A stretch of 64,000 bases of DNA from Cyclobacteriaceae bacterium YHN15 (lineage in GTDB: Bacteria > Bacteroidota > Bacteroidia > Cytophagales > Cyclobacteriaceae). Every line of letters begins with the position of its first letter. Position 1 is the first letter of the stretch. The position numbers and the translations under genes were made by a program. The notes under the pieces were generated by a model. That model was not told where the DNA came from. It saw only the letters and a program-made list of their open reading frames with translations, and did not search any database. The stretch lies in the NCBI GenBank assembly GCA_003797895.1, contig RKQB01000002.1, positions 247,353-311,352 of the forward strand, given 5' to 3'. This document shows positions 17,243-25,650 of this stretch, one piece after another.

Positions 17243-17739
17243 CCCAAATCAACCGTCAAAGTTCTACCCGAAACTTCTGTTGGATAACTTCTCAAAGGCT
17301 GTAGAGCCGGTCCATTAACCACAGAACCATCCGTTCTGAACCTTGAACCGTGACAGGTACAGGTAAAAACATTGTTTGAAAAAGTCCAATTCCTATCGCA
17401 TCCACTATGGGTACAAACAGAAGTCATGGCATTGAAGTCACTACCTCCTACATTGACAATCAAAACCTGGGCCTGAATGACCAAAGCCCATCCTCCAGTA
17501 TTGTTAAGAACTGAAGCCACATCCAAATCTACGAGCACCTGATCATTTTGAACCACTATCCCTGTATTTGGTGCAGGGGGATTTGTATTGTCATTATTTG
17601 GTGAATCATCCTCAGAGGAGCATGACGTAAAAAAAGAAAGTCCGAACATGGACATCACACCTACAGCTCCGGTTTTTTTCAGGAAATCCCTTCTTTCTAA
17701 GGGTAAATTTCCCGTTTTGATTTCATTCAAAGATTTCAT
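17239..17739 (-). CDS. Rieske (2Fe-2S) iron-sulfur lipoprotein
   Basis: A 166-residue Rieske electron-transfer protein. The cluster ligands are complete: CTHSGCDR and CTCHGSRF, giving the C-x-H...C-x2-H pattern plus the two disulfide cysteines. The N-terminus has both a twin-arginine-like start (ERRDFLKK) and a lipobox-like SFFTSC, so it is probably exported folded and lipid-anchored. It lacks any dioxygenase or cytochrome partner nearby; instead it is followed by YceI and a DUF5777 barrel. It is therefore not part of a normal bc1 complex. Start chosen at the ATG that begins the signal. Confidence 0.92.
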   Translation of the reverse strand: MKSLNEIKTGNLPLERRDFLKKTGAVGVMSMFGLSFFTSCSSEDDSPNNDNTNPPAPNTGIVVQNDQVLVDLDVASVLNNTGGWALVIQAQVLIVNVGGSDFNAMTSVCTHSGCDRNWTFSNNVFTCTCHGSRFRTDGSVVNGPALQPLRSYPTEVSGRTLTVDLG

Positions 17740-17858
17740 AGATGGAATTATGAAGTAAAATGATAAAATAAATTGTTGAATAATATCAAAACAACTTCAA
17801 AATTCCCATTTTGTTTTTCAGAGGATATCAATTACCTCCAAGAATAAAAATACTTTTC

Positions 17859-18398
17859 TCAAAAATTTTTCCTATTTAAAATTTCACTTAAAATTATGGC
17901 ATCTTTCACAGATTGTGGATTTTTTAGAAGGTTTGCATACTTATTCTCACTCTTCCCGCTTTCCAAGGATTCCGTTTGCAGTGAAGATTTTATTCCCTCA
18001 ATGGATCCGGTAAGCCTAACCTGTTCGTCTAAGGTCAACAATTTAGGGCGCTCCCTTTCCGGAACTTCACCCTGAAATTGTTCATATGCTTTCGGTTGTT
18101 TGGATTTTTGGGGTTGGTAAGTTCTTGGATTGACTTCAAATGTCCTTACAGTCCTTGGATTTTCTTGGGTTTCCACCGCCCTTTTTTGCCCGCTTGGTTG
18201 AATATCCCCTTCACTTTTCTTTTGCCCCTGACGGATTTCTTTTAATAAATCTTCAAAGGACACAGGCCTGTTTTCTCCCTGAGTGTTCCCGGGCTGGTCA
18301 GGATTTTCTATTTCTCTTTCATTTTTACCCTTTTTTAATGCCGTGTAAATGAAATAGATAATAATTGCTAAGAGGTATATGATATTTCCTGCGTCCAC
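17859..18398 (-). CDS. Membrane-anchored hydrophilic protein of unknown function
   Basis: A 179-residue protein with one N-terminal transmembrane segment (about residues 5-20, NIIYLLAIIIYFIYTAL) followed by a charged, Gln- and Pro-rich cytoplasmic or periplasmic region. There is no recognisable domain; the C-terminus (SVKDAIILSEILNRKNF) looks like a short conserved helix. It diverges from smc across 109 bases and could share a control region with it. Its topology recalls small anchored scaffold proteins, but I do not recognise the family. Confidence 0.7.
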   Translation of the reverse strand: MDAGNIIYLLAIIIYFIYTALKKGKNEREIENPDQPGNTQGENRPVSFEDLLKEIRQGQKKSEGDIQPSGQKRAVETQENPRTVRTFEVNPRTYQPQKSKQPKAYEQFQGEVPERERPKLLTLDEQVRLTGSIEGIKSSLQTESLESGKSENKYANLLKNPQSVKDAIILSEILNRKNF

Positions 18399-18453
18399 CT
18401 TTGAATTAATTTTATTGTTCTAAGATAGATAAAAATGTCAACTCTAACCAATC

Positions 18454-18484
18454 CTTGGTATATTTCTGAAATAGCTTAATTTTG
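18454..18484 (+). promoter_or_regulatory. Promoter of smc
   Basis: A -33 element CTTG (18454-18457, three of four bases of TTTG) and an exact -7 element TAATTTTG (18477-18484) are separated by 19 bases, the spacing usual for the Bacteroidota primary sigma factor. The predicted start is near 18490, giving a leader of roughly 17 bases before the ATG at 18508. Confidence 0.6.
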
Positions 18485-18507
18485 TTCGATATTCAATTCA
18501 ATGTAGG

Positions 18508-21500
18508 ATGCTGCTGAGTAAGCTTGAAATAAAAGGATTTAAAAGTTTCGGTGACCGAATGGTCATCCATTTTGATAAAGGGATTACAGGAGTCGTAGGA
18601 CCAAATGGTTGCGGAAAATCAAATGTAGTGGATGCCATCAGATGGGTTTTAGGTGAACAGAAATCCCGAATGCTGCGCTCAGATAAGATGGAGAATGTCA
18701 TCTTTAATGGTACCAAAAACCGTAAACCGACCAATATGGCGGAGGTTTCCTTGACTTTTGAGAACACAAAAAACCTTCTTCCAACAGAATATACCCATGT
18801 GACCATCACCCGGCGCTATTACAGAAGTGGGGAAAGTGAATATCTTTTGAATGGCATAGCCTGTCGACTCAAAGATATTACCAATCTGTTTATGGATACC
18901 GGTATCAACTCAAATAGTTATGCGATCATTGAGTTAAAAATGATCGATGAGTTGTTGAATGACAAAAACAATTCCAGAAGAGAACTTTTCGAAGAAGCGG
19001 CAGGTATTTCTAAGTTCAAAACAAGGAAAAAGGAAACGCTGAGAAAGTTAGAAGATACAGATGCGGATTTGGAGCGAGTCGAAGATGTACTTTTTGAAAT
19101 AGAAAAAAACCTAAAGAGTTTGGAAAAACAAGCCAAGCAGACGGCGAGGTATTTTGAGATTAAAAAAGAGTACAAAGAAGCAAGCATTAATTTAGCCAGG
19201 AAATCAGTTGAAAAGCATGCGGGCAACCTGATTACCTTGAACCAAATAGTTCAACAGGAACAGGACAGGAAGTTGGAGATCAACACCCAAGTGACAGAGA
19301 AAGAGGCTTTTTTGGAATTCAATAAATCGGAGTTGATCCAAAAAGAAAAATTACTTTCCTCAAGGCAAAGGGCCTTGAATGAGCAAGTAAATAAGATCAG
19401 ACAGTTCGAAAGTGACAAAAAAATAAAGAATGAAAGACTGAGATTTCTGGAGGACAGATCACAAAAACTGCGGGAGCAGATTGATACAGATAAAAAATCA
19501 AACGACAGAGCCGGATTCAGTATACGTTCTTTGGAGCAGGAGAAAGAATCTGCCCAAAAAATACTGAATGAAAAAAAGTTGATTGTTGAAGAGCTCAGGT
19601 CGGCTTATGAAGCAAAAAAGGTGGAACAAATAGAGATCCAGGAAAAGCAAAAGGAGCTCTCGAGGGATTTTTCCATAAAAAAAGACCGGGTTTACCAACT
19701 ATCCAAAGACCAGGAAATCAAACAGATCCAACTTTCCACATTAAAGCAGGAGTTGGAAAAAACGGCCACAGCTGACAGCAATCAGGAATCCAGTTTGGCG
19801 GAATTTGAAGAGATGATGCTGAAACTTAAATCAGAACTTGATGAAAAAGTCAATGCGCTCTCCAAATTAAAGCATAAAGAGGAGGACCAGATCCAAAAAA
19901 TCGAAGAGGCAAACAGGATCATTGAAATGATCAGAGAGGAAGTGACCCAGTCTTCCAGAAAACTGGACGCTAAACAAAATGAATACAACCTGACAAAATC
20001 TTTGGTCGAAAATCTTGAAGGATTTCCGGAAGCCATTAAATTCTTAAAGAAAAACTCCAATTGGGCAAAGGAAACCCCTTTGCTTTCAGATATTCTGACC
20101 ACAGAGGAAAGATTCAGAGTCACTATTGAGAACTATCTCGAAAATTACATGAATTATTATGTAGTCGAAACAGAGGTACAGGCTATTGCTGCCGTTAATT
20201 TATTGAGTGACTCTGCAAAGGGAAAGGCTAACTTCTTTGTTTTGGAACACTTTCAAAACTTTCACCCTACCCAGACCAAGATTTTCGAAAATGCTATTCC
20301 AGCGACGGAAATCGTGGAATATGATGAAAAGTATGCCAAGTTGATAGGCTTTATACTTGATGATGCCTATATCGTAAAAGGAGAATATCAGGATTTTCCT
20401 TTGGAGAGAAGCGCTATTTTCATTACTGAAAGCGGAAAATTCACCAAAAGGAAATTCAGTATCTCCGGAGGGTCTGTCGGGCTTTTTGAAGGCAAAAGAA
20501 TAGGGCGTGCCAAAAACCTCGAAAAACTTGAAAAGGATATCAAAGAACTGAATAAAAAGGTTTCTTCTACTAGGGGAAATTTGGATAGTAAGCTTGGTGA
20601 TTTGTTGAAACTAAAGGAAGTTTCCTATAAATCTTCTATCGAAAATCTCCAGCAGGAAATCAATGAAGTCAACCAGGAATATATATCAGTAAAGACCAAG
20701 AAAGAACAATTGGGGGAATTATTGTCTTCCAACGCCAATAAGCGGGAAGATATCATTGATAGGATTGATTCCCTGCAAGTAAGTTTGGAAACCATCTTGC
20801 CTGAACTCACAAGTGGAAAATCAGCCTTTGAGGCTTTGGAGCTTGAGCTGGAAGAAATCAATTTCAGGTTGCAGAAAGAGAGTGAAAACCTCAGTCAAAA
20901 ATCAGTAGCATTCAACCAGGAGAATATTCTTTATCATCAGCAGCTCAATAGGGTAAATAGCTTAGAGCAGGAAATAGAGTTTAAGCAATCGGCGTTTGAA
21001 GGCAGTAAGGAAAGAGTTGAAAAATCCCAATCTGAACTGAGTACAATTGACCAGGAAATCAAAGGGCTTTTGGATAGTAATGAAATCAAGGACGATGAGT
21101 TGGTGGAGTTGTATTCTGAAAAAGAGGGCATTGAAAAAGGTGTAAATGAGGCAGAAAAGGAATATTATGCCTGCAGGGGTTTGATTGATGAGACAGACAA
21201 ACAAATCCGGGAACTGCAAAAGAGTAAAGAATCCCTGGATACCTTGATTCAGGAAATGCAACAGTCCATCAATGAAGTAAAATTGAAGTTGGCAGGATTG
21301 AAAGAAAGATTGAGTGTGGAATTTGAAATAGATCTGGATCAATTGATGGAAGATAATCCTGAGCTTGATGAGGCTTATTTTGGACTTTCTGAACCTGAAA
21401 TCAAAGAAATTGTGCAATTGGCCAAAGATAGGTTGGAAAAAATAGGACCTATTAACCCAATGGCGATGGAAGCTTATAATGAAATTAAAGAGCGGTATAA

Positions 21501-22047
21501 TTTTATTGTCGATCAAAAGGAAGATTTAATAAAAGCCAAAAATTCCTTGGTAGAAACAATAAAGGAAATTGATCAAGTGGCCAAAGACACTTTTCTGGAT
21601 GCCTTTGGAAAGATAAAAGAAAACTTTGTGAAGGTTTTCCGCTCACTTTTTACGGCTGAGGACGATTGTGACTTGAAGTTGATCGATCCTGAAAACCCCT
21701 TAGAGAGCCCCATTGAAATCATGGCTAAACCCAAAGGTAAACGGCCTTTGACCATCAATCAATTATCAGGTGGAGAGAAAACTTTAACAGCCACTTCCCT
21801 TCTCTTTGCCATTTATTTATTGAAACCCGCTCCCTTCTGTATTTTTGATGAAGTGGATGCTCCTCTTGATGATGCCAATATTGACAAATTCAACAATATC
21901 ATTCATACGTTTTCAAAGGATTCTCAGTTTATTATTGTAACCCATAATAAGCGTACCATGGCCAGTACGGATATCATTTATGGTATTACCATGATAGAGG
22001 CAGGAGTTTCCAGAGTTGTTCCTGTCGACTTGAGGGAATTGGCTTAA
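18508..22047 (+). CDS. smc: Chromosome segregation protein SMC
   Basis: The condensin-type ATPase that organises and segregates the chromosome. The 1179-residue length is normal. It has the N-terminal Walker A GPNGCGKSN (residues 31-39), a long coiled coil, a hinge near residues 500-630 ending in GGSVGLFEGKRIGRAKNLEK, a second coiled coil, and the C-terminal signature NQLSGGEKTLTATSLLFAIY with Walker B FCIFDEVDAPLDD. The start ATG at 18508 has a good promoter directly upstream. scpA and scpB are not in this window. It is transcribed alone, convergent with the DUF1501 gene. Confidence 0.97.
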   Translation: MLLSKLEIKGFKSFGDRMVIHFDKGITGVVGPNGCGKSNVVDAIRWVLGEQKSRMLRSDKMENVIFNGTKNRKPTNMAEVSLTFENTKNLLPTEYTHVTITRRYYRSGESEYLLNGIACRLKDITNLFMDTGINSNSYAIIELKMIDELLNDKNNSRRELFEEAAGISKFKTRKKETLRKLEDTDADLERVEDVLFEIEKNLKSLEKQAKQTARYFEIKKEYKEASINLARKSVEKHAGNLITLNQIVQQEQDRKLEINTQVTEKEAFLEFNKSELIQKEKLLSSRQRALNEQVNKIRQFESDKKIKNERLRFLEDRSQKLREQIDTDKKSNDRAGFSIRSLEQEKESAQKILNEKKLIVEELRSAYEAKKVEQIEIQEKQKELSRDFSIKKDRVYQLSKDQEIKQIQLSTLKQELEKTATADSNQESSLAEFEEMMLKLKSELDEKVNALSKLKHKEEDQIQKIEEANRIIEMIREEVTQSSRKLDAKQNEYNLTKSLVENLEGFPEAIKFLKKNSNWAKETPLLSDILTTEERFRVTIENYLENYMNYYVVETEVQAIAAVNLLSDSAKGKANFFVLEHFQNFHPTQTKIFENAIPATEIVEYDEKYAKLIGFILDDAYIVKGEYQDFPLERSAIFITESGKFTKRKFSISGGSVGLFEGKRIGRAKNLEKLEKDIKELNKKVSSTRGNLDSKLGDLLKLKEVSYKSSIENLQQEINEVNQEYISVKTKKEQLGELLSSNANKREDIIDRIDSLQVSLETILPELTSGKSAFEALELELEEINFRLQKESENLSQKSVAFNQENILYHQQLNRVNSLEQEIEFKQSAFEGSKERVEKSQSELSTIDQEIKGLLDSNEIKDDELVELYSEKEGIEKGVNEAEKEYYACRGLIDETDKQIRELQKSKESLDTLIQEMQQSINEVKLKLAGLKERLSVEFEIDLDQLMEDNPELDEAYFGLSEPEIKEIVQLAKDRLEKIGPINPMAMEAYNEIKERYNFIVDQKEDLIKAKNSLVETIKEIDQVAKDTFLDAFGKIKENFVKVFRSLFTAEDDCDLKLIDPENPLESPIEIMAKPKGKRPLTINQLSGGEKTLTATSLLFAIYLLKPAPFCIFDEVDAPLDDANIDKFNNIIHTFSKDSQFIIVTHNKRTMASTDIIYGITMIEAGVSRVVPVDLRELA

Positions 22048-22071
22048 AACTCATCCCATAGGGTGAGTAAA

Positions 22072-23622
22072 TCAAAGCTTTATGAGGTGGACAGTTTGTC
22101 TGTTATTACCTATAATCACATTCAGGATATACCTTCCTGGAGGAAATTGGACCATAGAAAAATTGTGGGCAAATGGCCTTCCTTCTGCGCTTCCTTGAAA
22201 GATGGTTTCCAAAAGCCTACCGGAAGTATCAATCAGGTCAATTTTGACTTCATCCGAAGCGTTGAAACTGACATTGGCAAAGTCTTTCACAGGATTTGGA
22301 AATAACTTTATCAGCATCTTCTCCTTTGGAGATTCTGTTTGGTTTAGAATATTTTTGATGACAGGAACCTGCTCAAAGGTTTTGTTTGGGTTGGCAGACA
22401 TACTCACTTTGGCACTGGAGTCAAACCATTGGCTTAAGATAGAAGTATAAATTTGTCTGAAGTCAAATTGCATGGTAAGATTGTCATTGTACACTTCATT
22501 TCCTTTTATGACCGGAGAGTTACCCAAAAATCCCCCTTCAGACATATTTCCAAAAACAAACATTGGGGCTGCTGATCCATGGTCAGTTCCCAGACTAGAG
22601 TTGGACACAATTCTTCTTCCGAATTCGGAAAATGTCATGCCCATTACCCTATCAGCAGTTCCCTGATATTCCAGATCCTTCATGAATGCCATAATTGAAT
22701 CATTGAGCGTTTGAAGCATATTGGCATGTTTTCCCAGTGTCCTATCCGAATCTTCCACTTGGTTGTCATGGGTATCAAAACCTCCCATTCTTACCAAATA
22801 AAGGGGTGTTCTTAGCCCACCTGCAATTAACCTGGATACGATTTTCAACTGGTTGGACAGTCGATTATCCGGATAGGGTCTTTGATAGGTAATGCGTTCT
22901 GCGGCATCCTTTACAATTCGACCGTATTTCTGGGATTGTTGTGCCATCAGCCTTATAAATCTGATTTTATCCCCAACAGGGCCATCAGGAACTTCATCCA
23001 CTTCATTTTCTAACAGCTCATAAAAAGAATTGACATTGTTCAGGACCATGCTGAATCCAATTTTTTCTCCTTGGAAAAGCATGGATGATCCCAATCCAAT
23101 TTCCACAGCCAAGGGATCAGGATAACTTTCATTGGGATACTCTTCAGGATATTGGGGATGTTTGCTCTCCAGGTACCGTCCTGTCCAACCGGAGGTCAAT
23201 AGTTGATCAGAATCAGATCCACTCATCCAAATGTCAGTTGACCTGAAGTGTGAAAAATTTTGTTTGGGATAGCCTACTGAATGAATGACCTGTAAACGGC
23301 CTTCCTCATATAAAGATTTTAAATCGGTCAGGGCCGGATGGAAAGCAAAGTCAGTATCAGGTACCTCAAGCAATTGGTTTTCCTGCATGACAACATGGGG
23401 TCTGACAGCAGTCAAAGCCCCATAGTTCCCTAAAGGGATTACTGTATTTAGTCCGTCATTTCCCCCTTCCAAATAGATCAGTACCAAAGCCCGGTCCGTA
23501 TCATTTGCCAATCGTAAAAGCGTATCCAATGTCTTACCAAAACCGGTATTGCTGAAAGAACCTAAAAATCCAGGAATGGCCAAACTATGGGCGGCATGTT
23601 TTATAAAAGTCCTTCTTTTCAT
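22072..23622 (-). CDS. DUF1501 domain protein with T9SS sorting domain
   Basis: A 516-residue exported protein of the DUF1501 family, whose members are related to sulfatase/alkaline-phosphatase-like folds. The N-terminus has a twin-arginine-type start (MKRRTFIKHAAHSL). The core shows VLIYLEGGNDGLNTVIPLGN, PKQNFSHFRSTDIWMSG and GFDTHDNQ. The last 80 or so residues (LIKLFPNPVKDFANVSF to RQTVHLIKL) form a type A T9SS sorting domain, so the protein should be secreted to or anchored at the cell surface. It starts 6 bases after the DUF1800 gene; the two are a classic pair of unknown role. Confidence 0.92.
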   Translation of the reverse strand: MKRRTFIKHAAHSLAIPGFLGSFSNTGFGKTLDTLLRLANDTDRALVLIYLEGGNDGLNTVIPLGNYGALTAVRPHVVMQENQLLEVPDTDFAFHPALTDLKSLYEEGRLQVIHSVGYPKQNFSHFRSTDIWMSGSDSDQLLTSGWTGRYLESKHPQYPEEYPNESYPDPLAVEIGLGSSMLFQGEKIGFSMVLNNVNSFYELLENEVDEVPDGPVGDKIRFIRLMAQQSQKYGRIVKDAAERITYQRPYPDNRLSNQLKIVSRLIAGGLRTPLYLVRMGGFDTHDNQVEDSDRTLGKHANMLQTLNDSIMAFMKDLEYQGTADRVMGMTFSEFGRRIVSNSSLGTDHGSAAPMFVFGNMSEGGFLGNSPVIKGNEVYNDNLTMQFDFRQIYTSILSQWFDSSAKVSMSANPNKTFEQVPVIKNILNQTESPKEKMLIKLFPNPVKDFANVSFNASDEVKIDLIDTSGRLLETIFQGSAEGRPFAHNFSMVQFPPGRYILNVIIGNNRQTVHLIKL

Positions 23623-23628
23623 CTCTCT

Positions 23629-25353
23629 TTACATCAATTGGGTTTCAGCTAATTGTAAAAGTCTTTGAAAAGCAGGGTTCAGTCTGTTCAAAACTATGTT
23701 CTTGCTCTCCAGGTCAGCAGGGTTTGCCATGTAGGTCAACCATGCTCCGGTCCAATAATAATCCTGATCCTGCCCGCTCAATAGTATATTCTTCACCAAA
23801 TTGACCAAACTTTCATTTAATTCAATACCCATAACCGTTACAGATGTCTCATGAATCAGTACATTAGGATCCTCAGGTTTACTCAATTTTTTGACAAATT
23901 CTAAAATATTTGCTGTAATGAACTGGGAGTTGGTCAAGCGATAACCCCAAAAGATCATGGAGTCGGATAAAAATATTCTTTTTGCTATGGTATCGGAATT
24001 GATCCAAATTTTATCATACATGGGTGTTTGATAATATGGGGGCCAGCCTGCTACATTGGGAGGATCCCCAATTTCCATTCCAATATTGGCCGTCTGCCAT
24101 AATATCCCACTGTATAAATCCCTTTCTTCCTGGAAATTGGCCGCCTTTTTCATCTCAAAGTTTTTCCAATAACCTAAGGTGAAGTCAAGTGGATTTTTGA
24201 TCATTACTCCCATAATATGCGCGTGATAAAAATGTGCAGAACTGAAAAGCACTTTAAGCGCCGGGACTATATCATAATTGTTTTGTCTAATGATTTGGGC
24301 CAAGGGAGTGATGACATTTCTTTCAGCATTTTCGGATATTTCAGTTGAAACAAAAAAGGCATAGATCTTTCTGGAAATGTGTTTTGCAGTTTCTGAATTG
24401 GTAAAAATCATATCCAAAAGTTCATCCAACTCCTGGGCCCCATCCATTCCTTCTCTTCCCTGAATAATCCTGTTCCCATAAAATGCTGAAAACCTTTTTT
24501 CGCCGGTATGGTGCATTTCGGGATTAAAAATGGATTGAGGTGCACCTGTATTATGAATGCTTTCCCAGTCAATTGTCCAACCAGTCAATACTCTAGCTAC
24601 TGCCCTAACATCATCTTCTGTATACCTTGCATCTTTTCCTTTGCCTACACAAAAAAGTTCCTGCAGCTCTCTGGCAAAATTTTCATCAGGGGTATCCTTA
24701 TTATTGAATGCACCACTTAAAAAAATCAGCATGGCAGGATCAATGGTCAGATCTTTGATCAGCTCCTTGAAATTTCCCAAGGAATGCTTTTCGAGCATTT
24801 TAAAATACCTGTAACAATTCTTTGAAATAAAAACATCCCACATTTTAATTGGAAGATAGCTCCACCAAAACAATATCATTTTTTCCTGTATACTGCTTTG
24901 GGAATTCAATATTCTTCCGATCATCCAGGCCTTTATAGAAATGATTCTATCTCCTTCAAATTCATTGTTAAATTTAGCCAAAACAAAAGACTCACCTTCC
25001 CTAACCTCCGGGTCAGTTTTTTCTGAGTCAATATTATAATTATTGATCGGTTCAGGATAATCAAATTTGTTGGAAAAATAATGTTCTAACACCGCTGCAA
25101 TTCCTCTGTTCCTGAAAGCATTCAATTCATCTGGGTTCACCCCAAAACTAATTCTTTTGATCAAATGTGCCAGATGCCTTTCACTAAATACCCCAGAATA
25201 TGGTTCAAGCCCCTCTTCTATTTCCTGAAGCCTCGCATTTGCAGGTTGATCCTGTTTGGTTTTACGATCCAATCCTTTGGTTAAGTCAACAGGAGCAACT
25301 TTTTGGTATTTTGTAACAAGGTGTCTATACTGACCAGGTTTGATAACTTGCAT
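23629..25353 (-). CDS. DUF1800 domain protein
   Basis: A 574-residue protein of the DUF1800 family, a long helical protein of unknown function that usually sits beside DUF1501. Characteristic segments are LAHLIKRISFGVNPDELNAF, FWWSYLPIKMW, DENFARELQELFCVGKGKDA, DDVRAVARVLTGWTIDW and NPLDFTLGYWKNFEM. I start it at the ATG at 25353; a TTG 33 bases upstream is in frame but less likely. It is first in the DUF1800-DUF1501 operon. No clear signal peptide is visible, although the DUF1501 partner is exported. Confidence 0.9.
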   Translation of the reverse strand: MQVIKPGQYRHLVTKYQKVAPVDLTKGLDRKTKQDQPANARLQEIEEGLEPYSGVFSERHLAHLIKRISFGVNPDELNAFRNRGIAAVLEHYFSNKFDYPEPINNYNIDSEKTDPEVREGESFVLAKFNNEFEGDRIISIKAWMIGRILNSQSSIQEKMILFWWSYLPIKMWDVFISKNCYRYFKMLEKHSLGNFKELIKDLTIDPAMLIFLSGAFNNKDTPDENFARELQELFCVGKGKDARYTEDDVRAVARVLTGWTIDWESIHNTGAPQSIFNPEMHHTGEKRFSAFYGNRIIQGREGMDGAQELDELLDMIFTNSETAKHISRKIYAFFVSTEISENAERNVITPLAQIIRQNNYDIVPALKVLFSSAHFYHAHIMGVMIKNPLDFTLGYWKNFEMKKAANFQEERDLYSGILWQTANIGMEIGDPPNVAGWPPYYQTPMYDKIWINSDTIAKRIFLSDSMIFWGYRLTNSQFITANILEFVKKLSKPEDPNVLIHETSVTVMGIELNESLVNLVKNILLSGQDQDYYWTGAWLTYMANPADLESKNIVLNRLNPAFQRLLQLAETQLM

Positions 25354-25650
25354 ATTAACAATATCTTTCAAAATAACCCAGACCAAATAAAACTGGAACC
25401 GAACTTCAACAGGTGTCCGGATTCCAGTTATATGATGTCTGAAACAAATCAGAGATTATTCTTTTTTTATAAGTATTTTAAAGAATTAACCTTCAAAAAT
25501 TAACAAAATAAATCATTTATATACCATAATTACTTAACTATTTTTTGATGTAGAAAAATATGTTTTATGTGTTAAATAAAAGGTATTAAAATCAATTTGT
25601 TTTTTAATATTTAGTTTTAATTGAGGGTACAAACTCTTTCTTTCCATAAA

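Noticed and set aside
20962..21516. 184-codon minus-strand frame
   Set aside because: Antisense to the SMC coiled coil; Phe-rich translation typical of reverse coiled-coil sequence.
22049..22068. ACTCATCCC / GGGTGAGT hairpin between smc and DUF1501
   Set aside because: Short stem with a bulge and no T tract on either strand, so not called a terminator.
25391..25429. AACTGGAACCG / CGG-A-TTCCAGTT hairpin upstream of DUF1800
   Set aside because: No T tract directly after it; it may be a leader structure, but evidence is too thin.
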